Shown here: piece by piece, positions 35,884 to 43,090 of the stretch
Layout of the letters: each line of letters begins with the position of its first letter
Position numbering within the stretch: the first letter of the stretch is position 1
Assembly (NCBI RefSeq): GCF_000763575.1
Contig: NZ_CP009170.1
Location: forward strand, 1,017,501 to 1,081,500
Source of the DNA: Thermoanaerobacter kivui
GTDB taxonomy: Bacteria; Bacillota; Thermoanaerobacteria; Thermoanaerobacterales; Thermoanaerobacteraceae
Direction: 5' to 3'
Length of the DNA stretch: 64,000 nucleotides
Translations under genes and position numbers: made by a program
The notes under the pieces: generated by a model
The model's input: only the letters and a program-made list of their open reading frames with translations
Databases searched by the model: none
Told to the model about the DNA's origin: nothing

Positions 35884-35920
35884 GTCAAAAACGGGTACAA
35901 TTTAAGTACCCGTTTTTGAC
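35884..35920. terminator. Bidirectional terminator between convergent genes
   Basis: A perfect 15-bp stem GTCAAAAACGGGTAC (35884-35898) and GTACCCGTTTTTGAC (35906-35920) separates the hydrolase from the minus-strand exporter gene. T-runs within the arms serve each direction. Confidence 0.85.
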
Positions 35921-36481
35921 TTAGAAAAACAATTTATACAAAGTAGAAAGACCAAAAGCGATGAATATGAAAGAAGATAGATATTTTAAGTATTGAGAGG
36001 GAAATTTTTTATTGAAATAGATACCTACAATTATTCCTAATATATCTGCTAAAAATATCCCCAGAGTAGTACCTATTAATATGTACAGAGGACTGTTATA
36101 TGATGCAGTCAAAGCTATAGCAGCCAATTGCGTTTTGTCTCCAAATTCTGATAGTACATATGTACTTATAATAGTTGCAACAGGACCATATTTTGAATTT
36201 TTTATTTTTTCCTGTTTTGTTTCTTTCTCTATTAAAGTTGAAATTCCAAAAAACAAAAATAATAAAGCAGCTAAAAATTTTATATAAAAAATGGGAATGT
36301 ATTCGGTGATATACGAACCAAATATCACAGCAATGCCATTGTTTATTAAGGCTGCGATAAATATACTTATAAGAACAGTCCTTACTTTAAAAAGAGTAGC
36401 AAAAGCCATTGACATGAGCTGTGACTTATCTCCCATCTCAGAAGTAAAGATAAGGACAAATGATGTGACAAGTGCCTCCAT
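35921..36481 (-). CDS. GDT1/TMEM165 (UPF0016) family cation exporter, probably Mn2+
   Basis: A 186-residue membrane protein with six hydrophobic segments in two repeats. Each repeat carries the family motif ExGD(K)(S/T)Q: TSEMGDKSQLMSMAF near residue 15 and LSEFGDKTQLAAIAL near residue 112. Bacterial relatives export Mn2+. The assignment is strengthened by the yybP-ykoY riboswitch in its leader, a Mn2+ sensor that turns on exporters. GGGGAGG precedes ATG 36481. Confidence 0.9.
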   Translation of the reverse strand: MEALVTSFVLIFTSEMGDKSQLMSMAFATLFKVRTVLISIFIAALINNGIAVIFGSYITEYIPIFYIKFLAALLFLFFGISTLIEKETKQEKIKNSKYGPVATIISTYVLSEFGDKTQLAAIALTASYNSPLYILIGTTLGIFLADILGIIVGIYFNKKFPSQYLKYLSSFIFIAFGLSTLYKLFF

Positions 36482-36526
36482 TTTATTGCCTCCCCAACTA
36501 TTATATTTGCTCTATAAATAAATTAG

Positions 36527-36645
36527 GACCTTTACATAATATGTAAAACATATTATGTAAAGGTCTCGTTCTTTAAGGTAAAGCCAGGGTTTCCCGATAT
36601 GTTGACTTTACCACATATAAGCTATGCGAACTACTCCCCTTTACT
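36527..36645 (-). promoter_or_regulatory. yybP-ykoY (Mn2+) riboswitch with terminator hairpin
   Basis: On the minus strand the conserved blocks appear in order: AAAGGGGAGTAG (complement of 36631-36642), GTCAACATATCGGG, CCCTGGCTTTACC and GAACGAGACCTTTAC. The last block is followed by a long stem GACCTTTACATAATATG/CATATTATGTAAAGGTC (36527-36565). The 3' arm of the aptamer and this stem share bases, as expected for a switch between anti-terminated and terminated forms. It leads into the GDT1-family gene. Mn2+ binding is established for the class; the ON direction is inferred from the class. Confidence 0.92.
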
Positions 36646-36892
36646 CAATATATTGTAAAAAATTTATCATAAAATGTCAACTTATTTGATTGTAACATGT
36701 CTGTCGAAATTTTGAAGGTTACTGAGTTTTTGCATAGTTATATTTTTAGACTAAAATTTTACACACATTATTTTAGAAATGAAGGCAATGTAGCTTTATT
36801 GGTGAAACCAATTTCAAAAAATTGATGTAATTTACAAAATGAGTTCTGCAAATAAAATTTTAGTAAATGGCTACAAGTTAATAGGATATTGA

Positions 36893-38245
36893 TTATTTTT
36901 CTTTTTTCAAAAGTCTCCACGCTGTTTTGTCAATAAGATATTTATTAGAAGTAGTGGTAGCAGATAAATATATTGCATCAAAGTCTATATTTATAGGAAT
37001 AGTGATATGAATTATTCTATTTTTTATATTGACATCTCCTTTTCTATAGACTAATTTTCCATTTGTAACTTTTGCATTTATTCTTGTAACTTCTTTATGG
37101 CCTTTAAATAGTATACCATATAAGTTGTATTCATAAAGTGGCTTTGCAGGTTGTCTACACTTTATAGTTATGTGCAAATTATTATTTTGTATATATGCAT
37201 ACACTCCTGTTATATCAACACTTCCATTTTCATAATCTCTAAAATTATCATATTCTGGGTCTATTATCACTTTATAATCATCAAATTTACGGTTTTTATT
37301 GTATTTTTTCAATATGCCGTCTTCATAAAACCCATACAGCTCTGTTTTTCTGTCAAAAGCCAATAAAAAGTCTTTCATCACTTTTATCTGAGTTTTATAC
37401 ATCATTATTGCTTCTCCCTTTTTGTCAATATCGGTTTTTGCAAGAGGATATAGATGCCACTCTGTTCCTGTCTTCAAAAGATTTTGAGGAGGATTTAGAT
37501 TTAATTGAGAATGTTTTCCAAAAGGCAGTGGCCAGTCTGTGCGATGAATTATGTAAAGAAATTGAGGGAGATTTTCTTTTTTAAGAAGATATAAGGTATA
37601 TTTTACAAAACTATTTGTTGCCCAATGGTCGGGATGAAGCTCATTTGGATGAGGATACACAATAAGCGTAGGGTTATATTCTTTTATAATTTTTGTTAAA
37701 TCTTTTATTATGTTTTTTCCATTGTATTCTACTTTCAGAATGTATGAATTATCATAGGGGCTTATTGTTGTCTTAGTACCAAAGCTTTTATAAGGTACAT
37801 TCCAATATTTCCACCAAAGAGGAGCTAAACCTTTATCAGGGTATCCTAAAAAAATTATATTTTCACCTTTAACGCCTAAGTATTTTAGGGCATTTTTAGT
37901 TTCTTTTTGCCTGTCATAGCCGAGGCGCAAAAACTCCTGTGGCTTAGGCATTGGAATTTCATAATTTTCTATAACTGCACGCTCGAAAGAATCTCCATTA
38001 GTCATTACTATGACTTTAACGCATCCTCCATATCTTAAGGTGTCCTGAATTAAACCGGCAGCAGCAAGCGTTTCATCATCAGGATGAGGTGCAAAAACTA
38101 ATACTCTTTGATAAATTTGAGGAGTTGGATAAAGTTTTTTAACAGGAGTTTTGCCTGCATAGTTATAAGTTTTTAATTCTAATCCAGCAAAAGCTACAAA
38201 AAGTATTAAAGTAATTATTGCAATGTATTTCATTTTTTTATTCAT
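36893..38245 (-). CDS. PIG-L (LmbE) family deacetylase with C-terminal extension
   Basis: A 450-residue protein with an N-terminal signal-anchor (residues 6-22). The PIG-L domain (about 48-250) has the zinc motif FAPHPDDETLAAAG and the second His pair in PHPNELHPDH. The last 150 residues are beta-rich (ITGVYAYIQNNNLHITIK) and not recognised. Family members remove acetyl groups from N-acetylglucosamine-type sugars, so action on a cell surface glycan is plausible. AAGGTG precedes the ATG. It is transcribed away from the ROK regulator gene. Confidence 0.8.
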   Translation of the reverse strand: MNKKMKYIAIITLILFVAFAGLELKTYNYAGKTPVKKLYPTPQIYQRVLVFAPHPDDETLAAAGLIQDTLRYGGCVKVIVMTNGDSFERAVIENYEIPMPKPQEFLRLGYDRQKETKNALKYLGVKGENIIFLGYPDKGLAPLWWKYWNVPYKSFGTKTTISPYDNSYILKVEYNGKNIIKDLTKIIKEYNPTLIVYPHPNELHPDHWATNSFVKYTLYLLKKENLPQFLYIIHRTDWPLPFGKHSQLNLNPPQNLLKTGTEWHLYPLAKTDIDKKGEAIMMYKTQIKVMKDFLLAFDRKTELYGFYEDGILKKYNKNRKFDDYKVIIDPEYDNFRDYENGSVDITGVYAYIQNNNLHITIKCRQPAKPLYEYNLYGILFKGHKEVTRINAKVTNGKLVYRKGDVNIKNRIIHITIPINIDFDAIYLSATTTSNKYLIDKTAWRLLKKEK

Positions 38246-38310
38246 TATAAGGCACCTTCCTTGTATATTTGTAGTCTCAAAATTTATTATTTACATTTTT
38301 CAAATTATTA

Positions 38311-38385
38311 TGGTATAATAATTACAGGAAAATGTTCGGCAATCGAACTAATTTTTTTGGATAATTAGTTCAGATAATGAACTAA
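38311..38385 (+). promoter_or_regulatory. Extended -10 promoter and palindromic operators of the ROK gene
   Basis: TGGTATAAT (38311-38319) is an extended -10 box. Downstream lies a perfect palindrome TTAGTTCA-GATAA-TGAACTAA (38365-38385), and another GAACTAA half-site at 38345-38351. Repeated TTAGTTC/GAACTAA sites between promoter and start suggest autorepression by the encoded NagC/XylR-type protein. Confidence 0.65.
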
Positions 38386-38398
38386 TGGAGGCGAGATA

Positions 38399-39544
38399 TT
38401 GAAAGACTATACTAAAGGCACTTCAGGGTTAATTAAAAATATCAATAAAGCCAATGTTTTAGATGTTATTAAAAAAATGCAACCCATATCGAGAATAGAG
38501 GTTTCTAAAATTTTAAAAATGAGCAAATCTACTATTTCTGCCATTGTAGATGAGTTGATTGAAGAAGGTTTGGTAATAGAAAATGGCTACGGAGAAAAAG
38601 GTACAGTAGGGAGAAAGCCTATACAGCTTTCTTTTAATCCCGATGCTAGATTTGTTATAGGGATAAGCGTTGAATCTACAAATTCGATAGGAATTCTGAC
38701 TAATTTAGAGGGGAAAATTTTAAAAAAGATAAAATGGGAAACTGGCATTAAAGAACAGGCTTTTAATGGAATTGTGAAAGGGATAAAAGAACTTACTGAG
38801 GAAGATAAAAATATAATAGGAATTGGTATTGGTCTTCCAGGAATCACAGATATACAAAAAGGAATTATTGATGCACCGGGATTGAAATGGAGTAATTTTG
38901 ATTTAAAGAAAAGGTTGAATGAAATTTTTAATTATAGCATTTATGTAGACAACAGTGTAAATTATGCTGCACTGGGAGAGAGATGGATTGGTTGTTGCCG
39001 CGAAATAGAGAATTTTGTGCTGATAAATATAGGAAATGGTATAGGTTCCGGGATATACGTAAATGGCAAATTATTAAGAGGCAATGCTTATGCCGCAGGA
39101 GAAGTAGGCTATATGGCTACAGAAGAGGACGTCTTTGAAAACTCGTATTCTTATGAGGACTATGGTTATTTTGAAAGGAAAGCTTCTTTGTCTGCTTTAG
39201 TTGAATCAGTTTCTAAAAGTTTGCCTTATATAAAAACTATGGAGGGTGTAGTAAAAGAATATAAAAAACAAAATCCTGCTTGTGTACAAGCTGTATCTCA
39301 ATTTATTAAAAATTTAAGCATGGGTATTGCCAATATTGTAAGTATTTTAAACCCAGAAGCGATAATAATTGGAGGAGACATCCTAAACTATGAAATTGAT
39401 ATACGCCAGGAATTAAAGGAGAAAGTGAAAAGGATTGTGCCTTTTGATTTTGACATTAAAGTAGCTCAACTTGGTGAAGATGCTTCTGCTATTGGGGCGG
39501 TAGCCGATGTGCTTTTAAATACAAATAATTTAATTTTACTATAA
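38399..39544 (+). CDS. ROK-family transcriptional regulator (NagC/XylR type)
   Basis: A 381-residue regulator starting at TTG 38399 after GGAGGCGAG. Residues 20-75 are a winged helix (ISRIEVSKILKMSKSTISAI, DELIEEGLVIENG). Residues 85-375 are the ROK sugar-kinase fold with IGIGIGLPGITDIQKGII, VDNSVNYAALGERWIG and NIGNGIGSGIYVNGKLLRG. The usual ROK zinc motif CxCGxxGCxE after the GEVG element is absent here, where YMATEEDVFENSYSYEDYGY takes its place. The ligand is probably a sugar, but no sugar genes follow: a TnpB-like fragment interrupts the downstream side. Confidence 0.87.
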   Translation: MKDYTKGTSGLIKNINKANVLDVIKKMQPISRIEVSKILKMSKSTISAIVDELIEEGLVIENGYGEKGTVGRKPIQLSFNPDARFVIGISVESTNSIGILTNLEGKILKKIKWETGIKEQAFNGIVKGIKELTEEDKNIIGIGIGLPGITDIQKGIIDAPGLKWSNFDLKKRLNEIFNYSIYVDNSVNYAALGERWIGCCREIENFVLINIGNGIGSGIYVNGKLLRGNAYAAGEVGYMATEEDVFENSYSYEDYGYFERKASLSALVESVSKSLPYIKTMEGVVKEYKKQNPACVQAVSQFIKNLSMGIANIVSILNPEAIIIGGDILNYEIDIRQELKEKVKRIVPFDFDIKVAQLGEDASAIGAVADVLLNTNNLILL

Positions 39545-39574
39545 GGAGGTATCAACAGTTGAAATAAAAAGTAA

Positions 39575-40693
39575 AATAAATTAAAAATCAGGTGGCAGGA
39601 GAAGAGAAAAGGAAATCTCTATTCAAGAGGGGATAAAAGCAAAAAAGGAAATCTCAACACAAGAATAGAAGTAAGAAAAAACGGCACTTTCTTAAGGATA
39701 AATGTAGGGGAAAGAAAATATGTATACGCCAAAATAGAAGCAGGCTACAAAAAGAATAAAAAAAGAAAAGAACTCCTGCAGGAAATTGCCCAATCAAACA
39801 TACCATACTCTGTAGAACTAAAACTCAAAAATGGCAGCATATGCGCCTATTTTGCCATTGAAGAAGAATATCCAGAAATAAAAATAACAAAAGAAAAAGG
39901 AATCATAGGAATAGATGTGAACGCATATCCGGACAACATATCATGGGCAGAAGTAGATGAAAAAGGAAATCTAATAAGCTATGGCAGTATACCAATGCCG
40001 GAACTTGCAAGCGGCAATTCAGATAAAAGAGAGTATTTCAGATGGCAGTATGCTCATGAGATAGTAAAGATAGCAAAAGAAAAAAGAAAAGCAATAGTAA
40101 TTGAAAAATTAGACATAAAAAACAAAGGAGAAAAAGGAGACTTTTCAGGCAAAAAGTCAAGGAGAATAAGACATAACTTTAGCTACAAATCCCTTTTAAA
40201 AAAGATAAAAATTTTAGCAAAAAAGGAAGGGATAGAAGTAATAGAAGTCAATCCTTCTTACACCTCAATAATAGGCATGTTAAAATATGCGCCGCAGTAC
40301 ATGATAACAAAAGACATAGCAGCAGCTTACGTAATAGCAAGAAGAGGATTAGGCAGAGAAGAAAAGATACCAGACAATTATATAAAGTTTCTTAACGCAC
40401 TAACTATAGATAAATTAGAAGAATTAAAAAAGCATGTAAAGAAAACAGTCAGGAACAAGCAGTTGAAGAAAAAACACTTAAAAGAGATAAATAAAGCAAT
40501 AGAATTTCTACAAAGCCTTGAGAGTGAGCCAGGAAGGGTACTAAAACCTCTGGATGGAACAAGTTTTAGTGCCCATGATTTCTGGCAAGTTCTCAAGGTA
40601 GCGGTGGTAACTCCACTCTCCCCTGAGAAGGTGCCAAGAGACTTCTCTGCCCTAAAAAAGCTGTTAATTCAGGGCAAGTGGGGAGACCCATAA
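39575..40693 (+). pseudogene. TnpB-like (IS605 OrfB family) nuclease, 5'-truncated
   Basis: The frame is open from 39575, just after a stop, with no start codon until GTG 39917. The region before it is still coding: GNLYSRGDKSKKGNLNTRIE and SVELKLKNGSICAYFAIEEE are TnpB-like. The RuvC-type acidic residues are present: Asp in IIGIDVNAYPDNISWAEVDE, Glu in AIVIEKLDIKNKG and Asp in MITKDIAAAYVIARRGLG. The zinc ribbon that normally separates the last two motifs is missing (NPSYTSIIGMLKYAPQYM in its place). The N-terminal domain is lost. It ends inside a GC-rich structured region. Confidence 0.7.
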
Positions 40694-40830
40694 AGGCGCG
40701 AGTCCCTGCTTCTTGGGGCAGGGGCTATGGCTTTCCCAAAAACCGCCTGCTGGGGCAGGGAAAGTCTGAAGGGCGGACTACAAATACCCCAGCTGCCCAA
40801 ACTGCACAGTTTTGCACAGTTTGGGTAACC
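40660..40830 (+). ncRNA. GC-rich structured tail of the TnpB-like gene, candidate omega-RNA/right end
   Basis: From the last codons of the TnpB-like frame to about 40830 the DNA is much richer in GC than its surroundings. It holds several hairpins: CCCTGC with GGCAGGG (about 40703-40723), CCTGC with GCAGGG (about 40746-40760), and CCCAAACTG (40796-40804) with CAGTTTGGG (40817-40825). TnpB nucleases use a guide RNA overlapping the 3' end of tnpB and the element's right end, which is what this position suggests. No expression evidence is available, so this is a candidate only. Confidence 0.35.
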
Positions 40831-40843
40831 AGGATATACACAA

Positions 40844-41167
40844 ATGAAAACAGTAAATGTCACAGATGAGACTTTTACAGAGGAAGTGTACAATTCTGAT
40901 AAACCTGTTTTAGTAGATTTTTGGGCTAAATGGTGTAGACCCTGTTTAATGATGGCACCAGTGTTAGAGGAGTTTGCGGAAGAATATGCTGATAAGATAA
41001 AAGTTGCAAAACTGGATGTAGATGAAAATCCTGTAATTGCTTCTAAGTATCGAATTATGAGCATTCCTACGATGGGAGTTTTTGTAGAAGGCAAAATGGT
41101 AGATAAGGTGATTGGCTTTATGCCAAAAGAGCATTTAGTTGAAAAATTGTTAAAATATTTGAAATAG
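40844..41167 (+). CDS. trxA: Thioredoxin with CRPC active site
   Basis: A 107-residue thioredoxin. The fold markers are VDFWAKWCRPC (active site), the buried Asp region VAKLDVDENPVIA and the cis-Pro loop RIMSIPTMGVFVEGK. The redox motif is CRPC instead of the common CGPC, which should change redox potential or partner choice. No good ribosome binding site precedes ATG 40844, and the TnpB-related tail directly upstream may have replaced the native leader. A strong terminator follows. Confidence 0.9.
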   Translation: MKTVNVTDETFTEEVYNSDKPVLVDFWAKWCRPCLMMAPVLEEFAEEYADKIKVAKLDVDENPVIASKYRIMSIPTMGVFVEGKMVDKVIGFMPKEHLVEKLLKYLK

Positions 41168-41172
41168 GTATT

Positions 41173-41212
41173 AAAAAGGAGTATCTTTTGTTGGAGATAC
41201 TCCTTTTTTAGT
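41173..41212 (+). terminator. Terminator after trxA
   Basis: AAAAAGGAGTATCT (41173-41186) pairs perfectly with AGATACTCCTTTTT (41195-41208), ending in a T-run. The A-rich left arm lets it also end the minus-strand decarboxylase transcript. Confidence 0.88.
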
Positions 41213-41218
41213 AAAACA

Positions 41219-42706
41219 TTATGCTATCACATTTAAAACTTGCCGGTCATTTACTATTTTTATATAATTTACTTCCGGGTCTTCGGTGCCTTGTATACTT
41301 AAATTGGCTTCTTTCATTTTATTTACATATTCAATTATTTCTAATGTTATTCTTTCGCCTGGGCAGAGTACTGGTATACCTGGGGGGTATGCCATCAAAA
41401 ATTCCGCGCTTATCTGGCCTATACTTTCTCTAAGAGGCAACGATACAGTTGAACAGCCAAAAGCGTATCTGGGGGAAACAACTTGTTCAGGTATTTCGGG
41501 AATGTCTATAGGCTTTGCTATTTCAATGTTTTCATCATATAATTCATCACTTATTTCTCTTAAAGCCCTTAAGAGATAATCGACTTTTTCCTTTGTATCA
41601 CCAATAGAGAATACACATAAAACATTATACATATCTGAAAGTTCAGGTTGTATATAATATCTTTCTGCCAATATTTTCTCTAACTGATGGCCGCTTATTC
41701 CAAGGCCTTTAGCTGTTATTGTAACTTTTGTGGGGTCGAAGTCGTAAGCTCCGTCTCGACCGACAATTTCTTCACCAAAGCAGTAGAGTCCCTTTATATT
41801 GTTTATCTCTCTTCGAGCGTACTCTGCTAATTCTATTGTTTTATCTAATAATTCTCTTCCTTCTGTAGCCATTTGCATTCTTGCAACATCTAAAGAGGCT
41901 AGCAATATATATGAAGGGCTAGTGGTTTGAAGCAAGCTCATCACTTGCTTTACCCTATTGATATCAATTCTATCACCTTTAACGTGAAGCATCGAGCTCT
42001 GCGTCATTGAGCCAATAATCTTATGAGTGCTCTGTGCACAGATATCAGCTCCTGCTTCCATTGCTGAAATAGGCAATTTTTCGTTAAATTTTAGGTGTGG
42101 TCCGTGAGCTTCATCTACCATTAATATAGCGCCATACTCATGAACAATTTCAGCAATTTTTGCCATATCCGTAGAGACTCCGTAATAAGTTGGATTTATT
42201 ATTAAAACAGCTTTTGCATCAGGATGCTCTCTTAATGTTCTTTCTACTGTTTCTGGAGTGACATTTAATGCGACACCGATATTTTTATCAATTTCTGGTT
42301 GCATATAAACAGGTATAGCACCGCTTAGTATTATTCCTGATGTTACGGATTTATGAATGTTTCGCGGAACAATAATTTTTTCATTTTCTCCCATTACACT
42401 TAAAATCATTGCCTGTATTGCTCCAGATGTTCCGTGAATAGAGAAAAAAGTAGCGTCGGCACCAAATGCTTGTGCTGCCAATTCTTGGGCATATTTAATT
42501 GGTCCAGTAGGTTTGTGCAAGCTGTCTACTTGCTGAAAAACTGTTACGTCCATTGACAACACATTTTTGCCCACAAAGTCTAAAAATTTTTTTGCCATTC
42601 CCACACCTTTTTTATGGCCTGGCACGTGAAAAGGAATGGTGTTGTTATTTACGTATTCCATTAAGGCATCAAATAAAGGGGTTTGAGTTTGATCTAACTT
42701 TTTCAA
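41219..42706 (-). CDS. PLP-dependent Orn/Lys/Arg decarboxylase (fold type I)
   Basis: A 495-residue enzyme. The N-terminus has FHVPGHKKGVGM, typical of the SpeA/Cad family of Firmicutes. Aspartate and lysine of the PLP site lie in ILMVDEAHGPHLKF and ICAQSTHKIIGSMTQSSMLH (Lys in STHK). The C-terminal part has YPPGIPVLCPGERIT. It makes a polyamine precursor, agmatine from arginine or cadaverine from lysine; the substrate cannot be decided by eye. GTG 42718 overlaps the AAGGTG ribosome binding site, so TTG 42706, nine bases after it, is the likelier start. Confidence 0.87.
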   Translation of the reverse strand: MKKLDQTQTPLFDALMEYVNNNTIPFHVPGHKKGVGMAKKFLDFVGKNVLSMDVTVFQQVDSLHKPTGPIKYAQELAAQAFGADATFFSIHGTSGAIQAMILSVMGENEKIIVPRNIHKSVTSGIILSGAIPVYMQPEIDKNIGVALNVTPETVERTLREHPDAKAVLIINPTYYGVSTDMAKIAEIVHEYGAILMVDEAHGPHLKFNEKLPISAMEAGADICAQSTHKIIGSMTQSSMLHVKGDRIDINRVKQVMSLLQTTSPSYILLASLDVARMQMATEGRELLDKTIELAEYARREINNIKGLYCFGEEIVGRDGAYDFDPTKVTITAKGLGISGHQLEKILAERYYIQPELSDMYNVLCVFSIGDTKEKVDYLLRALREISDELYDENIEIAKPIDIPEIPEQVVSPRYAFGCSTVSLPLRESIGQISAEFLMAYPPGIPVLCPGERITLEIIEYVNKMKEANLSIQGTEDPEVNYIKIVNDRQVLNVIA

Positions 42707-42745
42707 CTCACTTAACACCTTCTTTCATAAGTTTTGGCTCAGAAT

Positions 42746-42791
42746 AAAAGCCTAAAACCTTGATATAGGTAATTCAAGGATATAGGCTTTT
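42746..42791 (-). promoter_or_regulatory. Strong leader hairpin upstream of the decarboxylase gene
   Basis: On the minus strand, AAAAGCCTA and TAGGCTTTT enclose a second stem CCTTGA/TCAAGG, and TTTTATT follows. This looks like an intrinsic terminator about 40 bases before the start codon, so attenuation is possible. A small palindrome AGCTAAGCT lies just upstream (near 42800). It does not match a riboswitch class I know. Confidence 0.5.
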
Positions 42792-43005
42792 GCAGAGCTT
42801 AGCTTTCCCTAAAAATAATTTCAATTCATTATAAGATACATTGTTTCAAATTTCAATAATAAGTTTGCTATGATTTAAAAAATTTTTTAGAGAAATTTCA
42901 AACTGCTAATCTAGCTTTAATTACACTATACTATATAGTATGAGAAAAACCCTGAAATGTCAAATACATTTTATTGAAGGATAGGTTTACAAGATAATTT
43001 TTTAT

Positions 43006-43033
43006 TTGCGATTTTTACAATATGGATTATAAT
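43006..43033 (+). promoter_or_regulatory. Promoter of the MetH-activation/ASKHA gene
   Basis: TTGCGA (43006-43011) and TATAAT (43028-43033) are separated by 16 bp, 57 bases before ATG 43091. The rest of 42792-43005 shows no gene. Confidence 0.5.
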
Positions 43034-43090
43034 AATAGACAAATCAATGCAAACTTACCAACAAACATTGTAATGCAATGAGGTGTTGAA

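Noticed and set aside
40669-41094. Open frame of 141 codons on the minus strand over the TnpB tail and trxA
   Set aside because: It overlaps a clear thioredoxin gene, has no family pattern and arises from GC-rich non-coding DNA.
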